A DNA stretch of 34,034 nucleotides, from positions 1 to 34,034 of the forward strand of contig CAYQJO010000015.1 in assembly GCA_964417785.1 (NCBI GenBank), written 5' to 3'. The position numbers and the translations under genes were made by a program. Positions 7,530-16,900 of this stretch are shown here, in pieces; the first letter of the stretch is position 1; every line of letters begins with the position of its first letter. The DNA is from DAOTUL01 sp034437435 (lineage in GTDB: Bacteria > Chloroflexota > Anaerolineae > Aggregatilineales > Phototrophicaceae). The notes beneath the pieces were generated by a model. It did no database searches and was not told the origin of the DNA. It saw only the letters and a program-made list of their open reading frames with translations.

Positions 7530-8534
7530 ATGAGAAGCAAGTCGGTTACCCTGGCGGATGTTGCCCGAAGGGCCGGGGTTTCGATGAAAACGGCATCCCG
7601 TGTCATCAACAATGAACCCTATGTTGGCAAGGCAACCCGCCAGCGCGTTCTCGACGTAGTAGCAGAACTGGACTATCATCCCAACCTTGTCGCCCGACGT
7701 CTGGCAGCCAAACAGACTCAAGTCATCGGCCTGCTGGTGCCATCCATTGCTTACCCGATCTTCCCGCAGATGATCCTGGGCGTGGAGCAGGTTATGTACG
7801 CTCACAACTATGACGTTTTGACCTACAACACTGAGGTTGAACCAGCACGTTCCCGCAACGGCCTGCAACTCCTCGCGGAAAACCAGGTAGACGGCGTAAT
7901 TGTCGGCACGGTCAAAGGCATCTCGAATGAAGAACTGCGCCAACTTTTGGACAAACACCGTGCCTCAGTCCTTATCAACATGGTCCTACCAGACAGTCAG
8001 GCCGGTGTGGTGCGTCTGGATGTGGTTCACGGGGTCGATTTGATCGTGCAACATCTGGTTGCCAGGGGTCGCCAGAAAATCGCCTTTCTGACCTACCCGG
8101 TCATCCAATATAGTGCCACCGAGCGACTGCACGGATTTCGCCTGTCGATGGCAAAGTACAATGCACCATTGGACGAATCGCTCATTGTCACCTGCGCCGA
8201 CGACCCAAAGGCCGCCTACGCGGCAGCACGAACGCTGCTCCAGGAGCGGCCCGATGTCGATGCTATTGTGTGTTACAACGATCTCGTCGCCGCCCATGTG
8301 ATGAAAGCCTGCTTTGAAATGGACATTTCCATTCCTGATCAGGTTGCCATAACCGGATTTGACGACATCCTGTTCACCGATCTATGGAAGTGTTCGCTGA
8401 CCACCGTTCACTCACCCGGCTTCGAGATGGGTGTCGAGGCAGCTTCAATGCTGCTCAACCACATCGAGGGCAAACGCGATGTGATCGAGATCGTCATCAC
8501 GCCAGAGTTGATCGTCCGCGAGAGCGCACCCTAA
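7530..8534 (+). CDS. LacI-family transcriptional regulator
   Basis: About 334 residues. ATG 7530 is preferred over an in-frame TTG at 7512 because GAGG lies just upstream. The helix-turn-helix occupies residues 6-25 (VTLADVARRAGVSMKTASRV), followed by the hinge LVARRLAAKQTQVIGLLVPS and a periplasmic-binding-protein-like effector domain. The late segment VAITGFDDI is the usual family signature. It is divergent from the binding-protein gene with a palindromic operator between, so it most likely represses that gene, and perhaps itself, until its sugar ligand binds. The stop codon overlaps the convergent heparinase-like gene by 4 bp. Confidence 0.93.
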   Translation: MRSKSVTLADVARRAGVSMKTASRVINNEPYVGKATRQRVLDVVAELDYHPNLVARRLAAKQTQVIGLLVPSIAYPIFPQMILGVEQVMYAHNYDVLTYNTEVEPARSRNGLQLLAENQVDGVIVGTVKGISNEELRQLLDKHRASVLINMVLPDSQAGVVRLDVVHGVDLIVQHLVARGRQKIAFLTYPVIQYSATERLHGFRLSMAKYNAPLDESLIVTCADDPKAAYAAARTLLQERPDVDAIVCYNDLVAAHVMKACFEMDISIPDQVAITGFDDILFTDLWKCSLTTVHSPGFEMGVEAASMLLNHIEGKRDVIEIVITPELIVRESAP

Positions 8535-10420
8535 CGTGTGAAAACAAATGCCCATTCGCCATTTTGCGCCGGACCTTCCGCCGTCAGCACAATTCGGTAG
8601 AGACGATCACCCCATACCGGCGTCAGGCGTGTGTCATCGATCACCATTTCATCGACTTCGACAGACAAAATACCGGCGTCATAGATAATTGTTCCCGCAC
8701 CCGCACGCCGACCGGCAGGGAGTTCACGGGTTGCAAGTTTAATCGTTCCTGGCTCACTCACATCAACCGGGCTGGCCGTCATGAATGTCTGCGTGATGAT
8801 CGGCACTGGCTTGTCCAAATCGTATTGATCTGTCACCCTCAACGATTCATCACGGCGCAATGTCACCGTGCGCTGCCAGGACACGATTCCGGCTTCATCG
8901 GGATATGCCCCGGCGATGTCCGCCGCCAGACTCGCTGTGTCATTGTCGGCATGATATCGAACATCACGGGCAGCAAACACATTACCGTGCCCCTGAACCA
9001 CACCATTGATCGTCGGCAAATTATGGTAATCGCTGCGCATGGTCCAGATGTCGTAGCGGTTGGGTCCAAAGGTCTTCGATGTGTACTCGCCCACCCCAGC
9101 GTCCAGGATGACGGGATTGCCGTCCAGATAAAGGATGAACTGGCCCACATCGTTGTGATTGTGGCTCTCGTTGTTGTTGGCACCCTTTGCTGCCACGAAG
9201 AAGCCATCCGTCGTACCGGCTTCGTCACGAGCAACCATCAATTGTATATCCGGCAGGAAAACATCACACGGCAGCAGCGGTCCGACCTCGGATACCGCAC
9301 TTATAGAACTATAATGGAACACGGCGTTCATCAGACGGATAATCGACTCCGATTGCAGGTCTGCGCCGCCAAAGAGATTCTGGCGCTGTGCCGCCCACGC
9401 CCCCATCGCCACGAAATCCTCATCACCGATGGCCTGTCCATAGCTGAACATCAAAGGCGCATCCGGCAAGATCACCGGCGGTGCATCCGCGAAGTTGACG
9501 TACCAATCGCCTGCAATATGCACGCGGGCGATATACCGTCCCATCTCGCGTACCATCGGGTCATCCCAAAGGCTGATCTGGCCGCCAGTCCCCTTTTCCA
9601 GCATGAGCAAGCAGTCATGCAGTCGTCCGGCGGCGTTGTTCCAACACATTGGACCTTCATCGCAGCCCCCATCGCGAGGATGCGGATCGAGGAAGTTATC
9701 CAGCGTGCGCATGGCTTTGAAGATCGAACCGGCACGGCGTTCGTCGTCGGGGATAACCAGCAGTGTGCTGTTGATCCAACCGGAGCAGATGAATGGATTC
9801 CAGTTGTTGGGTCGCCGTCCCTCAAAGACGCGGTAGCCCATCCAGTTGAAGTCCTCCCGCCCCAATGTCGGCGTCGTCACACGGTGATCGATCTCACGGA
9901 CAATGCGCGGACGGATCAATGGCGACACCAAATCCAACAGCGGCCCTACCAGATAGTAGACCATCGCCAGTAAGCTCGCGGTGTCGGCAGCGTGTAAATC
10001 CACCACTGGCTCGGCGGTGTCCGGCAGACCATCGCCAGCAGCCTGCAATCGCAGATGCGCCGGCGCACCCCAGAACGACTCTTCCAGAATCAGCCAGACG
10101 CCGTTCACAAGTTGATCGACAAAGCGCCCCTGCCCCTCTATGCACTCGGCCAGCAGCAACTCCATAACCCGCTCACGCCGTTCAGCGCGAACGCTCTGGT
10201 AACGGCTGCGATTGCCATTGCGGGCGTAATCCAGAAAGCGGATTGCCAGCAGCGACGGCCATCCGTAGGCCAGCGCCGTCTCGCCACGTCGAATCCACTG
10301 CTGCCGTAGTTCGGCAGGCAATGTCTCCCACGCCTCACGTTCGGCGGCAGTCGGATAAGGATGATAATCGGCCCTGGGCAGGATGTTCAGGCGCTCACGG
10401 GGATATCGTTGTGCAAGCAT
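8531..10420 (-). CDS. Heparinase II/III-like protein
   Basis: A 629-residue protein without signal peptide. The N-terminal half is alpha-helical, as in the (alpha/alpha) toroid of heparinase II/III-like lyases. The second half has the diagnostic NNNESHNHNDVGQF segment followed by YLDGNPVILDAGVGEYT, then SDYHNLPTINGV and a beta-sheet tail. In characterised members of this family the His/Asn-rich segment and a later Tyr/His belong to the active site and metal site of uronate-polysaccharide lyases. A cytoplasmic location and nearby uronate genes fit cleavage of imported uronate-containing oligosaccharides. The exact substrate cannot be read from sequence. The ATG has no strong ribosome site, so the start is moderately sure. 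Confidence 0.85.
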   Translation of the reverse strand: MLAQRYPRERLNILPRADYHPYPTAAEREAWETLPAELRQQWIRRGETALAYGWPSLLAIRFLDYARNGNRSRYQSVRAERRERVMELLLAECIEGQGRFVDQLVNGVWLILEESFWGAPAHLRLQAAGDGLPDTAEPVVDLHAADTASLLAMVYYLVGPLLDLVSPLIRPRIVREIDHRVTTPTLGREDFNWMGYRVFEGRRPNNWNPFICSGWINSTLLVIPDDERRAGSIFKAMRTLDNFLDPHPRDGGCDEGPMCWNNAAGRLHDCLLMLEKGTGGQISLWDDPMVREMGRYIARVHIAGDWYVNFADAPPVILPDAPLMFSYGQAIGDEDFVAMGAWAAQRQNLFGGADLQSESIIRLMNAVFHYSSISAVSEVGPLLPCDVFLPDIQLMVARDEAGTTDGFFVAAKGANNNESHNHNDVGQFILYLDGNPVILDAGVGEYTSKTFGPNRYDIWTMRSDYHNLPTINGVVQGHGNVFAARDVRYHADNDTASLAADIAGAYPDEAGIVSWQRTVTLRRDESLRVTDQYDLDKPVPIITQTFMTASPVDVSEPGTIKLATRELPAGRRAGAGTIIYDAGILSVEVDEMVIDDTRLTPVWGDRLYRIVLTAEGPAQNGEWAFVFTR

Positions 10421-10481
10421 AAGTCCCTCTCAGAAAATTCAGTCTATCAGTTTTGATCGTCTCCATGTTAGGCTTCAATCC

Positions 10482-11663
10482 ATGCAAGACGATCTCAACT
10501 TACCACAACCATCGGATAAACGCATCGCCATCCACGTCAAACCGGCTGCCGAACGTGCCTTGCGTAACGGCCATCCCTGGTTATTCGATCAGGCTATCCG
10601 CAAGCAGAGTCACGACGGTCCACCCGGCGATCTGGCCGTCATCTTTGATAGCAAACGTCGCTTCCTGGCCGTCGGCCTGTACGACCCCGACTCCCCGATC
10701 CGCGTGCGTGTTTTGCAGCATCGTGATCCAGCCACCATTAACCGAGACTGGTTCACCCGGCGACTTCAGCAAGCCGCCACAATACGCGCACCGCTCGCAG
10801 CACAAAACACCGATGGCTATCGACTGGTTCACGGCGAGAACGATGGCCTACCCGGCCTAATCATCGACCGCTATGCTGCGACACTGGTGATTAAACTCTA
10901 CACCGCTGCATGGCTGCCGCACCTGAACGATGTAATCGCGGCCCTGGAGACCGTACAGCCTTTCGGTGGCCTGGTTCTGCGCACCAGCCGCAATATCGAC
11001 GGCATCTCTGATGGCCTGATTCTGCGCGGAGAGGATACTGTCGGCCAGCCAACGTTCACCGAGAACGGTCTGCGCTTCCATGCTGATGTCATTCACGGAC
11101 ACAAAACCGGATTCTTCTTTGACCAACGCAACAACCGGGCGATGGTGCGCCAGTTGGCACATGGTCGGCACGTGCTGGATGTGTTCGCCTATACTGGCGG
11201 ATTCTCGGTCTATGCCGCTGCCGGGGGCGCGAAAGCGGTCACCAGCATGGATATAAGCGAACCAGCGTTGGCTGCTGCCAGACAAAACATGGTGCTCAAC
11301 CCGTCTCCGGCGGAACATATCACCATCGCTGCCGACGCATTCGAGGGTATGGCCCAATTGAACCAGACTTACGACATGGTTATCGTCGATCCACCGGCAT
11401 TTGCCAAGACCGCCGCCGAAGTCGACCGCGCCCTCTCCGCCTATACACGGCTGACCCAGTTGGCGCTCGAACGGCTGGAATCCGGCGGCATGCTGGTAAT
11501 GGCTTCCTGTTCCAGCCGGATTACGCCCGACCAGTTCTTCACCTGCATTCATCAGGCATCCAATCACGGCCTTCATGAGATCAAACGAACCGGCCACGCA
11601 ATCGACCACCCGGTCGGCTTCCCTGAAGGCGAATATCTCAAGTGTCTGTTCACATACGGCTGA
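10482..11663 (+). CDS. Class I rRNA m5C methyltransferase, RlmI-like
   Basis: About 393 residues from ATG 10482; an open frame upstream runs back into the divergent heparinase-like gene and is not used. The order is PUA-like domain (HVKPAAERALRNGHPWLF), an RlmI-type beta domain (GENDGLPGLIIDRYA), and a Rossmann methyltransferase with FDQRNNR, the SAM-binding VLDVFAYTGGFSVYAA, the acidic MDIS strand and catalytic VDPPAFAK. MASCSS near the C-terminus is typical of the family. Relatives methylate C1962 of 23S rRNA. It appears to be an independent housekeeping gene lying between two carbohydrate clusters. Confidence 0.88.
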   Translation: MQDDLNLPQPSDKRIAIHVKPAAERALRNGHPWLFDQAIRKQSHDGPPGDLAVIFDSKRRFLAVGLYDPDSPIRVRVLQHRDPATINRDWFTRRLQQAATIRAPLAAQNTDGYRLVHGENDGLPGLIIDRYAATLVIKLYTAAWLPHLNDVIAALETVQPFGGLVLRTSRNIDGISDGLILRGEDTVGQPTFTENGLRFHADVIHGHKTGFFFDQRNNRAMVRQLAHGRHVLDVFAYTGGFSVYAAAGGAKAVTSMDISEPALAAARQNMVLNPSPAEHITIAADAFEGMAQLNQTYDMVIVDPPAFAKTAAEVDRALSAYTRLTQLALERLESGGMLVMASCSSRITPDQFFTCIHQASNHGLHEIKRTGHAIDHPVGFPEGEYLKCLFTYG

Positions 11664-11673
11664 CGGCGGCTTA

Positions 11674-11699
11674 TGTTACAATCGCTGCAGCGTGTAACA
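11674..11699. promoter_or_regulatory. Inverted repeat (candidate operator) before the dehydratase gene
   Basis: Arms TGTTACA (11674-11680) and TGTAACA (11693-11699) enclose a second perfect palindrome, CGCTGCAGCG. The left arm overlaps a -10-like TACAAT (11677-11682). There is no T-run, and it lies 28 bp before the dehydratase ATG, so an operator is more likely than a terminator. Confidence 0.55.
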
Positions 11700-11727
11700 A
11701 CATGGCAACGGAATAGAGGAAAAAACT

Positions 11728-13275
11728 ATGTCCATACCGCTTTATGACAACCTCGGTGAGGTCAATCTGGCACAAGCTGCCATCCATCTGCATCCCGATG
11801 ATGATGTGGTTATCGCCCGTACCAGTCTGACCGCCGGCACCATCATTCACCAGGGCGAAAACACGATAAAACTGCCACGTACAATCCCTGGCGGACATAA
11901 AATCGCCCTCAAGCCAGTCGCGTCGGGAGAACCGGTTCACCGGTATGGACAAATCATCGGTTTTGCCACCGAGGCCATCGCAGTCGGCGACCATGTCCAC
12001 ACCCATAATCTGAGTGCTAACGCATTCGAACGCCAATACGAACCGGGCAAATCTGTGAGTCTGGTTGATTTTGTGGCCGAGCCGCAAACCTTCATGGGCT
12101 ACCAGCGGACGGACGGGCGGGTCGGCACACGAAACTATATCGCGGTCATCCCAACGGTCAACTGCTCGTCCCATACATCGAGACAGATCGCTGCCGCGTT
12201 TACACCCGACATCCTGGCAAACTATCCCAACATTGACGGTGTGATTGCGTTTCCCCACTTCTCCGGCTGTGCCAACCGCATCAACGGGCCGGATTATCTC
12301 ATCTTGCAGCGCACCCTGGCGGGTATCGCCCGCCATGCCAATGTCGGGGCATATATCATCGTCGGTCTGGGCTGTGAGACCAACCAGATCGCCGACCTCA
12401 TCTCCAATTATGAACTGGGGGAGGTCCCGGCACTGACGATCCAGGAGGCCGGCGGGATTCGCAAGACAGTCAAAGCCGGGATCGAGGCGGTCCAATCCCT
12501 GCTGCCGCAGGTCAACCAGACGGCACGCACACCGCAGCCCATCTCTGAAATCATGGTCGCATTACAATGTGGTGGCAGCGATAGCTGGTCGGGTGTCACC
12601 GCCAATCCAGCGCTCGGATTTGCTGTCAATGAACTGATTCGTCATGGCGGCTCGGCGGTCCTCGCGGAGACACCTGAAATCTACGGTGCGGAGCATCTGC
12701 TCATCCATCGGGCGACCTCTCAGGCAGTCGCAGACCGGCTGATCGAGAAAATCCACTGGTGGGAAGAACATACCCGCCGCCTCAATATCGAAATCGACAA
12801 CAATCCCAGCGTGGGTAACAAACTCGGCGGCCTGACAACCATTTACGAAAAGTCATTGGGAGCGGTTGCCAAAGGCGGCAGTACCCCACTAAACGGTGTG
12901 TTCGACTACGCCGAAGCAGTCAACGTGCGCGGCCTGTCTTTTATGGATTCCCCTGGTTATGATCCGGTTGCCGTTACCGGGCAGGTCGCCGGTGGCAGCA
13001 ACATCGTCGTTTTCACAACCGGACGTGGTTCGGTATTTGGTTTCCGGCCAGCACCCTCCATCAAAGTCAGCACCAACACGCCCATGTACGACCATATGCG
13101 CGATGACATGGACATCAACGCGGGCGCAATCGTGGATGGTGAACCGATGCAGGATGTAGCCACAGAAATCCTGGAGATGATTGTCGCAGTCGCCTCCGGC
13201 CAACAGACCAGGAGCGAGGCACAGGGCATCGGTGAGTCCGAATTTACCCCCTGGAATCTGGGTGGCACGCTTTGA
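11728..13275 (+). CDS. UxaA-family sugar-acid dehydratase (altronate/galactarate type)
   Basis: A 515-residue protein preceded by GAGG. The N-terminal SAF-like domain (about 1-100) precedes the UxaA catalytic region with GYQRTDGRVGTRNY, conserved cysteines in VNCSS, FSGCANR and GLGCETNQ, then LQCGGSDSWSG and ETPEIYGAEH. Full-length family members are iron-dependent and convert altronate to 2-keto-3-deoxygluconate, or dehydrate galactarate; the two are hard to tell apart by eye. The location near lyase-like genes and a LacI regulator fits a uronate degradation pathway. It probably has its own regulated promoter at the preceding inverted repeat. Confidence 0.88.
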   Translation: MSIPLYDNLGEVNLAQAAIHLHPDDDVVIARTSLTAGTIIHQGENTIKLPRTIPGGHKIALKPVASGEPVHRYGQIIGFATEAIAVGDHVHTHNLSANAFERQYEPGKSVSLVDFVAEPQTFMGYQRTDGRVGTRNYIAVIPTVNCSSHTSRQIAAAFTPDILANYPNIDGVIAFPHFSGCANRINGPDYLILQRTLAGIARHANVGAYIIVGLGCETNQIADLISNYELGEVPALTIQEAGGIRKTVKAGIEAVQSLLPQVNQTARTPQPISEIMVALQCGGSDSWSGVTANPALGFAVNELIRHGGSAVLAETPEIYGAEHLLIHRATSQAVADRLIEKIHWWEEHTRRLNIEIDNNPSVGNKLGGLTTIYEKSLGAVAKGGSTPLNGVFDYAEAVNVRGLSFMDSPGYDPVAVTGQVAGGSNIVVFTTGRGSVFGFRPAPSIKVSTNTPMYDHMRDDMDINAGAIVDGEPMQDVATEILEMIVAVASGQQTRSEAQGIGESEFTPWNLGGTL

Positions 13276-13322
13276 TGTGCTATGATGAATAGAAAGATAT
13301 AAGCAAACCGGAGATTGCACGC

Positions 13323-14249
13323 ATGTCAGATGCGGTGGATATTTGGGAAATCCCCCAGTCGGAAAAGATATACATGCTTCTTGGATGGCGTCAATGGGCA
13401 GATGCCGGTTCCGTCTCATCCAACCTGCCCGGCTACCTGACGCAGCAAACCAACGCCCGTCACATCGGTACAATCAAGCCCGACGGCTTTTACATGTTCC
13501 AGATACCGGGGACACATGGATTGGTGCGCCCGGTGGTCAAATTTGATCAGGGTTTCCCCGAAAACCTGGAAGAACGACGCAACGATATCTACTATACAGG
13601 AGACGAGCGGCGCGGCATTGTCATTCTGGTCGGTGATGAACCCCACCTCGATGTGGAACGGTATGTGGCCGCCATTCTGGAAGTCGCGGACCGGCTGAAA
13701 GTGGCGCGGATCATCTCACTCGCCGGTGTTTATGGTGAACTGCCCTACACAAAAGAGCGCATGATCTCGTGCATCTACAGCCAGCCCCATCTAAAGGACG
13801 AGCTTAATGCGTTCGGCGTCACCTACTCGGATTACAACGGTGGTGCCAGTATCGGCTCGTATATCTGCCGTCGGGCAGCGGACGCAAACCGTGAGTTCAT
13901 CGGCTTCTATGCTATGGTACCGACTTACGACTTCTCACAGCTTGCCCAGGCCACCAACGGCATTCGCATCGAGAACGACTTCATGGCCTGGCACGGTATC
14001 ATGCGGCGGATCAACTACATGCTCAAGACTACCTTTGATCTGACCGATCTGGAGAGCAAGAGCAAACATCTCATCCAGGTCATTGACGCGAAGGTAGACG
14101 AGATCGACCGGGAGATGCCCGAACTGAACATTCGCGCCTATCTGGGACAACTGGAAGCCGATTTTGACGAAACAGAGTTCGATCCGCTGGACTCGGTGTG
14201 GGAGAACGAACTGCGCCGTCTGCTGGACGACGACGCCGAAGAATCTTAA
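13323..14249 (+). CDS. PAC2-family protein
   Basis: A 308-residue protein with GGAG upstream of the ATG. The sequence matches the PAC2 (proteasome assembly chaperone 2) fold family: YMLLGWRQWADAGSVSS at the N-terminus, GIVILVGDEPH, an ISLAGVYGELPYT strand-loop, and an acidic C-terminal tail (EFDPLDSVWENEL). Bacterial members have no firmly established function; they resemble ATP-grasp-associated and actinobacterial proteins. It begins 47 bp after the dehydratase stop. It may be co-transcribed, although a TATGAT hexamer in the gap could give a separate promoter. There are no membrane segments or signal peptide. Confidence 0.8.
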   Translation: MSDAVDIWEIPQSEKIYMLLGWRQWADAGSVSSNLPGYLTQQTNARHIGTIKPDGFYMFQIPGTHGLVRPVVKFDQGFPENLEERRNDIYYTGDERRGIVILVGDEPHLDVERYVAAILEVADRLKVARIISLAGVYGELPYTKERMISCIYSQPHLKDELNAFGVTYSDYNGGASIGSYICRRAADANREFIGFYAMVPTYDFSQLAQATNGIRIENDFMAWHGIMRRINYMLKTTFDLTDLESKSKHLIQVIDAKVDEIDREMPELNIRAYLGQLEADFDETEFDPLDSVWENELRRLLDDDAEES

Positions 14250-14468
14250 CACATTATGGTTTTCGCATAAATAACCCCACAGTTATCTATTCACCTGTCC
14301 ATGCATTTTCTGGACGCGCCTTTGCGTGTCGCTACATTTGGCACCTGGTGATCCACACTCGAACGATGCGATGACTTTGCGTCCCGATTTATCGTTCTGT
14401 GTCACCACGTTATCCCGCAATCACTAGCAATCGGCAAACCCAGCCCGGATCACCCGCAATTTGACTAT

Positions 14469-14497
14469 TTGTAATCTTGTGTCAGGTGCGCTACAAT
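14469..14497 (+). promoter_or_regulatory. Candidate promoter of the IclR gene
   Basis: TTGTAA (14469-14474), a 17-bp spacer and TACAAT (14492-14497). The transcript would start near 14504, which places the GTG at 14507 almost at the 5' end. The rest of the 14250-14476 gap shows nothing I can support. Confidence 0.45.
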
Positions 14498-14506
14498 TCT
14501 CATATC

Positions 14507-15283
14507 GTGGCAAATCAGTGTCATATACTGGAAATTTTGACGACAAATTCAGCCAGCCATAAACTTCTGGACGTGTTGCTGACCTTTCGCAGCAGCAGGG
14601 CGGAAATCACGATTGAGGATATGAGCCAGCAACTCAACATCCCCAAGAGTACCGTCTACCGCTATGTTCGTATTCTGTGCGAGAAAGGCTTTCTGGAAAA
14701 GACCGGTAACGGCCATTATCACCTGGGACTGGCCTTTCTCGAATTGAGCCGCATCGCGCTAAACAACAGCCGCGATATTCGCCTGACCGCCCTGGCGGGC
14801 ATGAAGCGCGTGGCTGAGTCGATCAAAGAATCGGTTTCACTCATGCGCCTGTTTAACCGTCAGGCCATCTGCATTGAGAGCATCGAAGGCCAGCACGCCT
14901 TGCGCGTCACCATCGAGCGCGGACGAACGCAGCCGCTTCATGCCGGTGCTTCGTCCAAAGTGCTGCTGGCGCACCTGCCGGAGACAGAATGGGAGTTCTA
15001 TCTGGATATGCCGCTGCAACGGTTCACCGATACGACCATCACCGACTTTAGCCAGTTAGTGGTGGAACTCCATCAGACTCGTGAACGCGGTTATGGTATA
15101 TCCGATGGTGAGATTGATACCGGAGCGCGGGCCGTTGCCGTACCCCTGCGAAACGGACGCGGCGATGTGGTCGCGGTGTTAAGTGTGGAAGGTCCACGCA
15201 CAAGGATGGTCGATACCGTCATACGCCAGTATGTCGGTCTTCTCCAACGGGAATCTGACATCATCCGCGATGAATTAAGTTAA
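14507..15283 (+). CDS. IclR-family transcriptional regulator
   Basis: About 258 residues. The start is uncertain: GTG 14507 is nearly leaderless relative to the proposed promoter, TTG 14537 has GGA just upstream, and an upstream TTG at 14477 lies inside the promoter. The winged helix spans ITIEDMSQQLNIPKSTVYRY, followed by the IclR effector domain with LHAGASSKVLLAHLPE and a C-terminal GISDGEIDTGARAVAVPL segment, all usual for the family. It lies 45 bp upstream of a solute-binding-protein gene with a perfect inverted repeat in between, so it probably regulates that transport operon, perhaps in response to a sugar acid. Confidence 0.9.
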   Translation: MANQCHILEILTTNSASHKLLDVLLTFRSSRAEITIEDMSQQLNIPKSTVYRYVRILCEKGFLEKTGNGHYHLGLAFLELSRIALNNSRDIRLTALAGMKRVAESIKESVSLMRLFNRQAICIESIEGQHALRVTIERGRTQPLHAGASSKVLLAHLPETEWEFYLDMPLQRFTDTTITDFSQLVVELHQTRERGYGISDGEIDTGARAVAVPLRNGRGDVVAVLSVEGPRTRMVDTVIRQYVGLLQRESDIIRDELS

Positions 15284-15285
15284 CC

Positions 15286-15303
15286 AACACTGCTTGCAGT
15301 GTT
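15286..15303. promoter_or_regulatory. Perfect inverted repeat between iclR-type and binding-protein genes
   Basis: AACACTGC-TT-GCAGTGTT forms an 18-bp perfect palindrome beginning two bases after the regulator stop and 25 bp before the next ATG. There is no T-run, so an IclR operator is preferred. A processing hairpin that protects or separates the two parts of the message is the alternative. Confidence 0.55.
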
Positions 15304-15328
15304 CAATAAACTATAGGAGGAGTACATC

Positions 15329-16843
15329 ATGAGGAAAATCGTATTATTGCTGCTGGTCCTGCTGTTGGTCGCCAGTGTCGGCATGGCGCAGGACGAAGAA
15401 CCCGTTTATGGCGGCACATTAGATGCCGCGTGGCAGGCCGAATGGGAGAGTCTGGACCCCCATTTTGCCAGTTCCGAAGCGACGTTCCAGGTATTGAACA
15501 ACGTACTGGAAACATTGACCTTCTTTGACGACGACATGAACCTCATCCCCTGGCTGGCGACCGCCTGGGAACAGTCAGAAGATGAACTCACCTGGACCTT
15601 CACCCTGCGTGAAGACGTCACCTTCAGCAACGGCGATCCACTGACCGCCGAAGATGTCAAATGGAGTCTCGACCGCCTCAAAGACCCGGAAATCGGCTCT
15701 GGAAACGCCTTCCGCGTTGGTGGTGCCGGTACCATCATTGAGGTTGTCGATGAGTACACCGTCGCCATCACCACCGAGTCACCTAACGGCACACTGCCGC
15801 TGGCGCTTGGTGCCAACAAATCCACCAGCATCATGTCGTCGACGAGTGTAGAAGATGACGGCACCGTTCAGGTTCCCATCGGCAGCGGCCCCTTCGTCAT
15901 CTCCGAGGTCGAAGGCACCACCCGGCTCCTGCTGGAACGCAACGAAAACTACTGGCAGGAAGGACTGCCCTATCTTGATGCAGTGGAAATCACCCCCATA
16001 ACCGATGACACAGCCCGTGAACTGGCACTCGAAGGTGGCGTGGTTGATTGGATTTTCACCATTGCCCCGCAGAACCTGGAAGCACTTCAGGACGATACCG
16101 ACATCATAGTCGAAACAGCCCCGCGCCTATCCTACGACTACTTCGGCCTGAATCTCAACAAGGAACCCTTCAGCGACGTGCGCGTGCGTCAGGCGATTGC
16201 CTACGCTATCGACCGCCAGCAAATCTGTGACTTCGCTTTCTTCGGACTGTGCGAAGCTGTTCATGGCCCCACCGCCAGCGGGTCGCCCTGGTACTTCCCG
16301 TATGCACCCTACGAGCGCGATCTGGATATGGCACGCAGCCTGCTGGCCGATGCCGGTTATGGTGATGGTTTCAGCATGGAGATCATGCCCGCCATCGGCT
16401 TTGAGGAGACCATTCGCGGTGCGCAGGTCGTGCAGCAGCAGCTTGCCGAGATCGGCATCGAAGTAACCATCGATCAGGTCGAGTTCAGTGAATGGCTGGA
16501 ACGCCAGTCTGCCGGTGACTTCGACGCCTTCATGCTGAGTTGGCTGGGCCTCACCGACGCAGAGGACTATTTCTTCCTCCAGCATCGTACCGGCCAGACC
16601 TTCAACTTCACTGGCTACAGCAATCCCGATTTCGATGCGCTGGTCGATGAAGGCCGCACCATTGACGACTTCGACGCCCGCTATGAGATTTACCAGCAGG
16701 CCAACCAGATTCTTGTCGATGACGCACCCTACATCTATATGTACGCCAAAGCCGAGGTGAAAGCCTGGGCAACTTATGTCATGGGTTACACCGTGCGGCC
16801 AGACTCTGCCAACAACTTCTGGACTGTCTGGCTCGACGAATAG
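15329..16843 (+). CDS. ABC transporter substrate-binding protein, family 5
   Basis: A 504-residue protein with a strong TAGGAGGAG ribosome site. The Sec signal peptide covers about residues 1-20, ending near VGMAQ; there is no lipobox cysteine, so anchoring is by other means or absent. Family-5 features are YGGTLDAAW, FTLREDVTFSNGDPLTAEDV, GSGPFVISE and VRVRQAIAYAIDRQQI. Unlike the other family-5 protein of the window it uses Sec rather than Tat export. Two cognate permease genes follow; no ATPase genes are present, so they must be elsewhere or shared. The ligand is unknown: peptide-family by name, with an oligosaccharide or sugar acid suggested by the neighbours. Confidence 0.92.
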   Translation: MRKIVLLLLVLLLVASVGMAQDEEPVYGGTLDAAWQAEWESLDPHFASSEATFQVLNNVLETLTFFDDDMNLIPWLATAWEQSEDELTWTFTLREDVTFSNGDPLTAEDVKWSLDRLKDPEIGSGNAFRVGGAGTIIEVVDEYTVAITTESPNGTLPLALGANKSTSIMSSTSVEDDGTVQVPIGSGPFVISEVEGTTRLLLERNENYWQEGLPYLDAVEITPITDDTARELALEGGVVDWIFTIAPQNLEALQDDTDIIVETAPRLSYDYFGLNLNKEPFSDVRVRQAIAYAIDRQQICDFAFFGLCEAVHGPTASGSPWYFPYAPYERDLDMARSLLADAGYGDGFSMEIMPAIGFEETIRGAQVVQQQLAEIGIEVTIDQVEFSEWLERQSAGDFDAFMLSWLGLTDAEDYFFLQHRTGQTFNFTGYSNPDFDALVDEGRTIDDFDARYEIYQQANQILVDDAPYIYMYAKAEVKAWATYVMGYTVRPDSANNFWTVWLDE

Positions 16844-16856
16844 ATAAGTCCGTTTC

Positions 16857-16887
16857 GGGCGGGGTGCAATCGCCCCGTCCGTTCTTT
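16857..16887 (+). terminator. Hairpin between binding-protein and permease genes
   Basis: An 8-bp GC stem (GGGCGGGG / CCCCGTCC, one G-T pair) with an 8-nt loop is followed by GTTCTTT. It probably acts as a partial terminator or message-stabilising hairpin that keeps binding-protein levels above permease levels, a common arrangement in such operons. Confidence 0.65.
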
Positions 16888-16900
16888 GTGAGACCGCACA

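Noticed and set aside
7500..7958. Minus-strand open frame of 152 codons opposite lacI
   Set aside because: It is the shadow of the LacI N-terminal half; no motif or ribosome site.
8384..9973. Long plus-strand open frame of 529 codons
   Set aside because: It lies antisense to the heparinase II/III-like gene, whose protein has clear family motifs. The plus-strand translation is rich in Arg, His and Gln with no recognisable domain.
14461..14497. TTGACT (14461) as -35 for TACAAT (14492) before the IclR gene
   Set aside because: The spacing is 25 bp, too long for a sigma-70-type promoter; TTGTAA at 14469 with 17 bp fits better.
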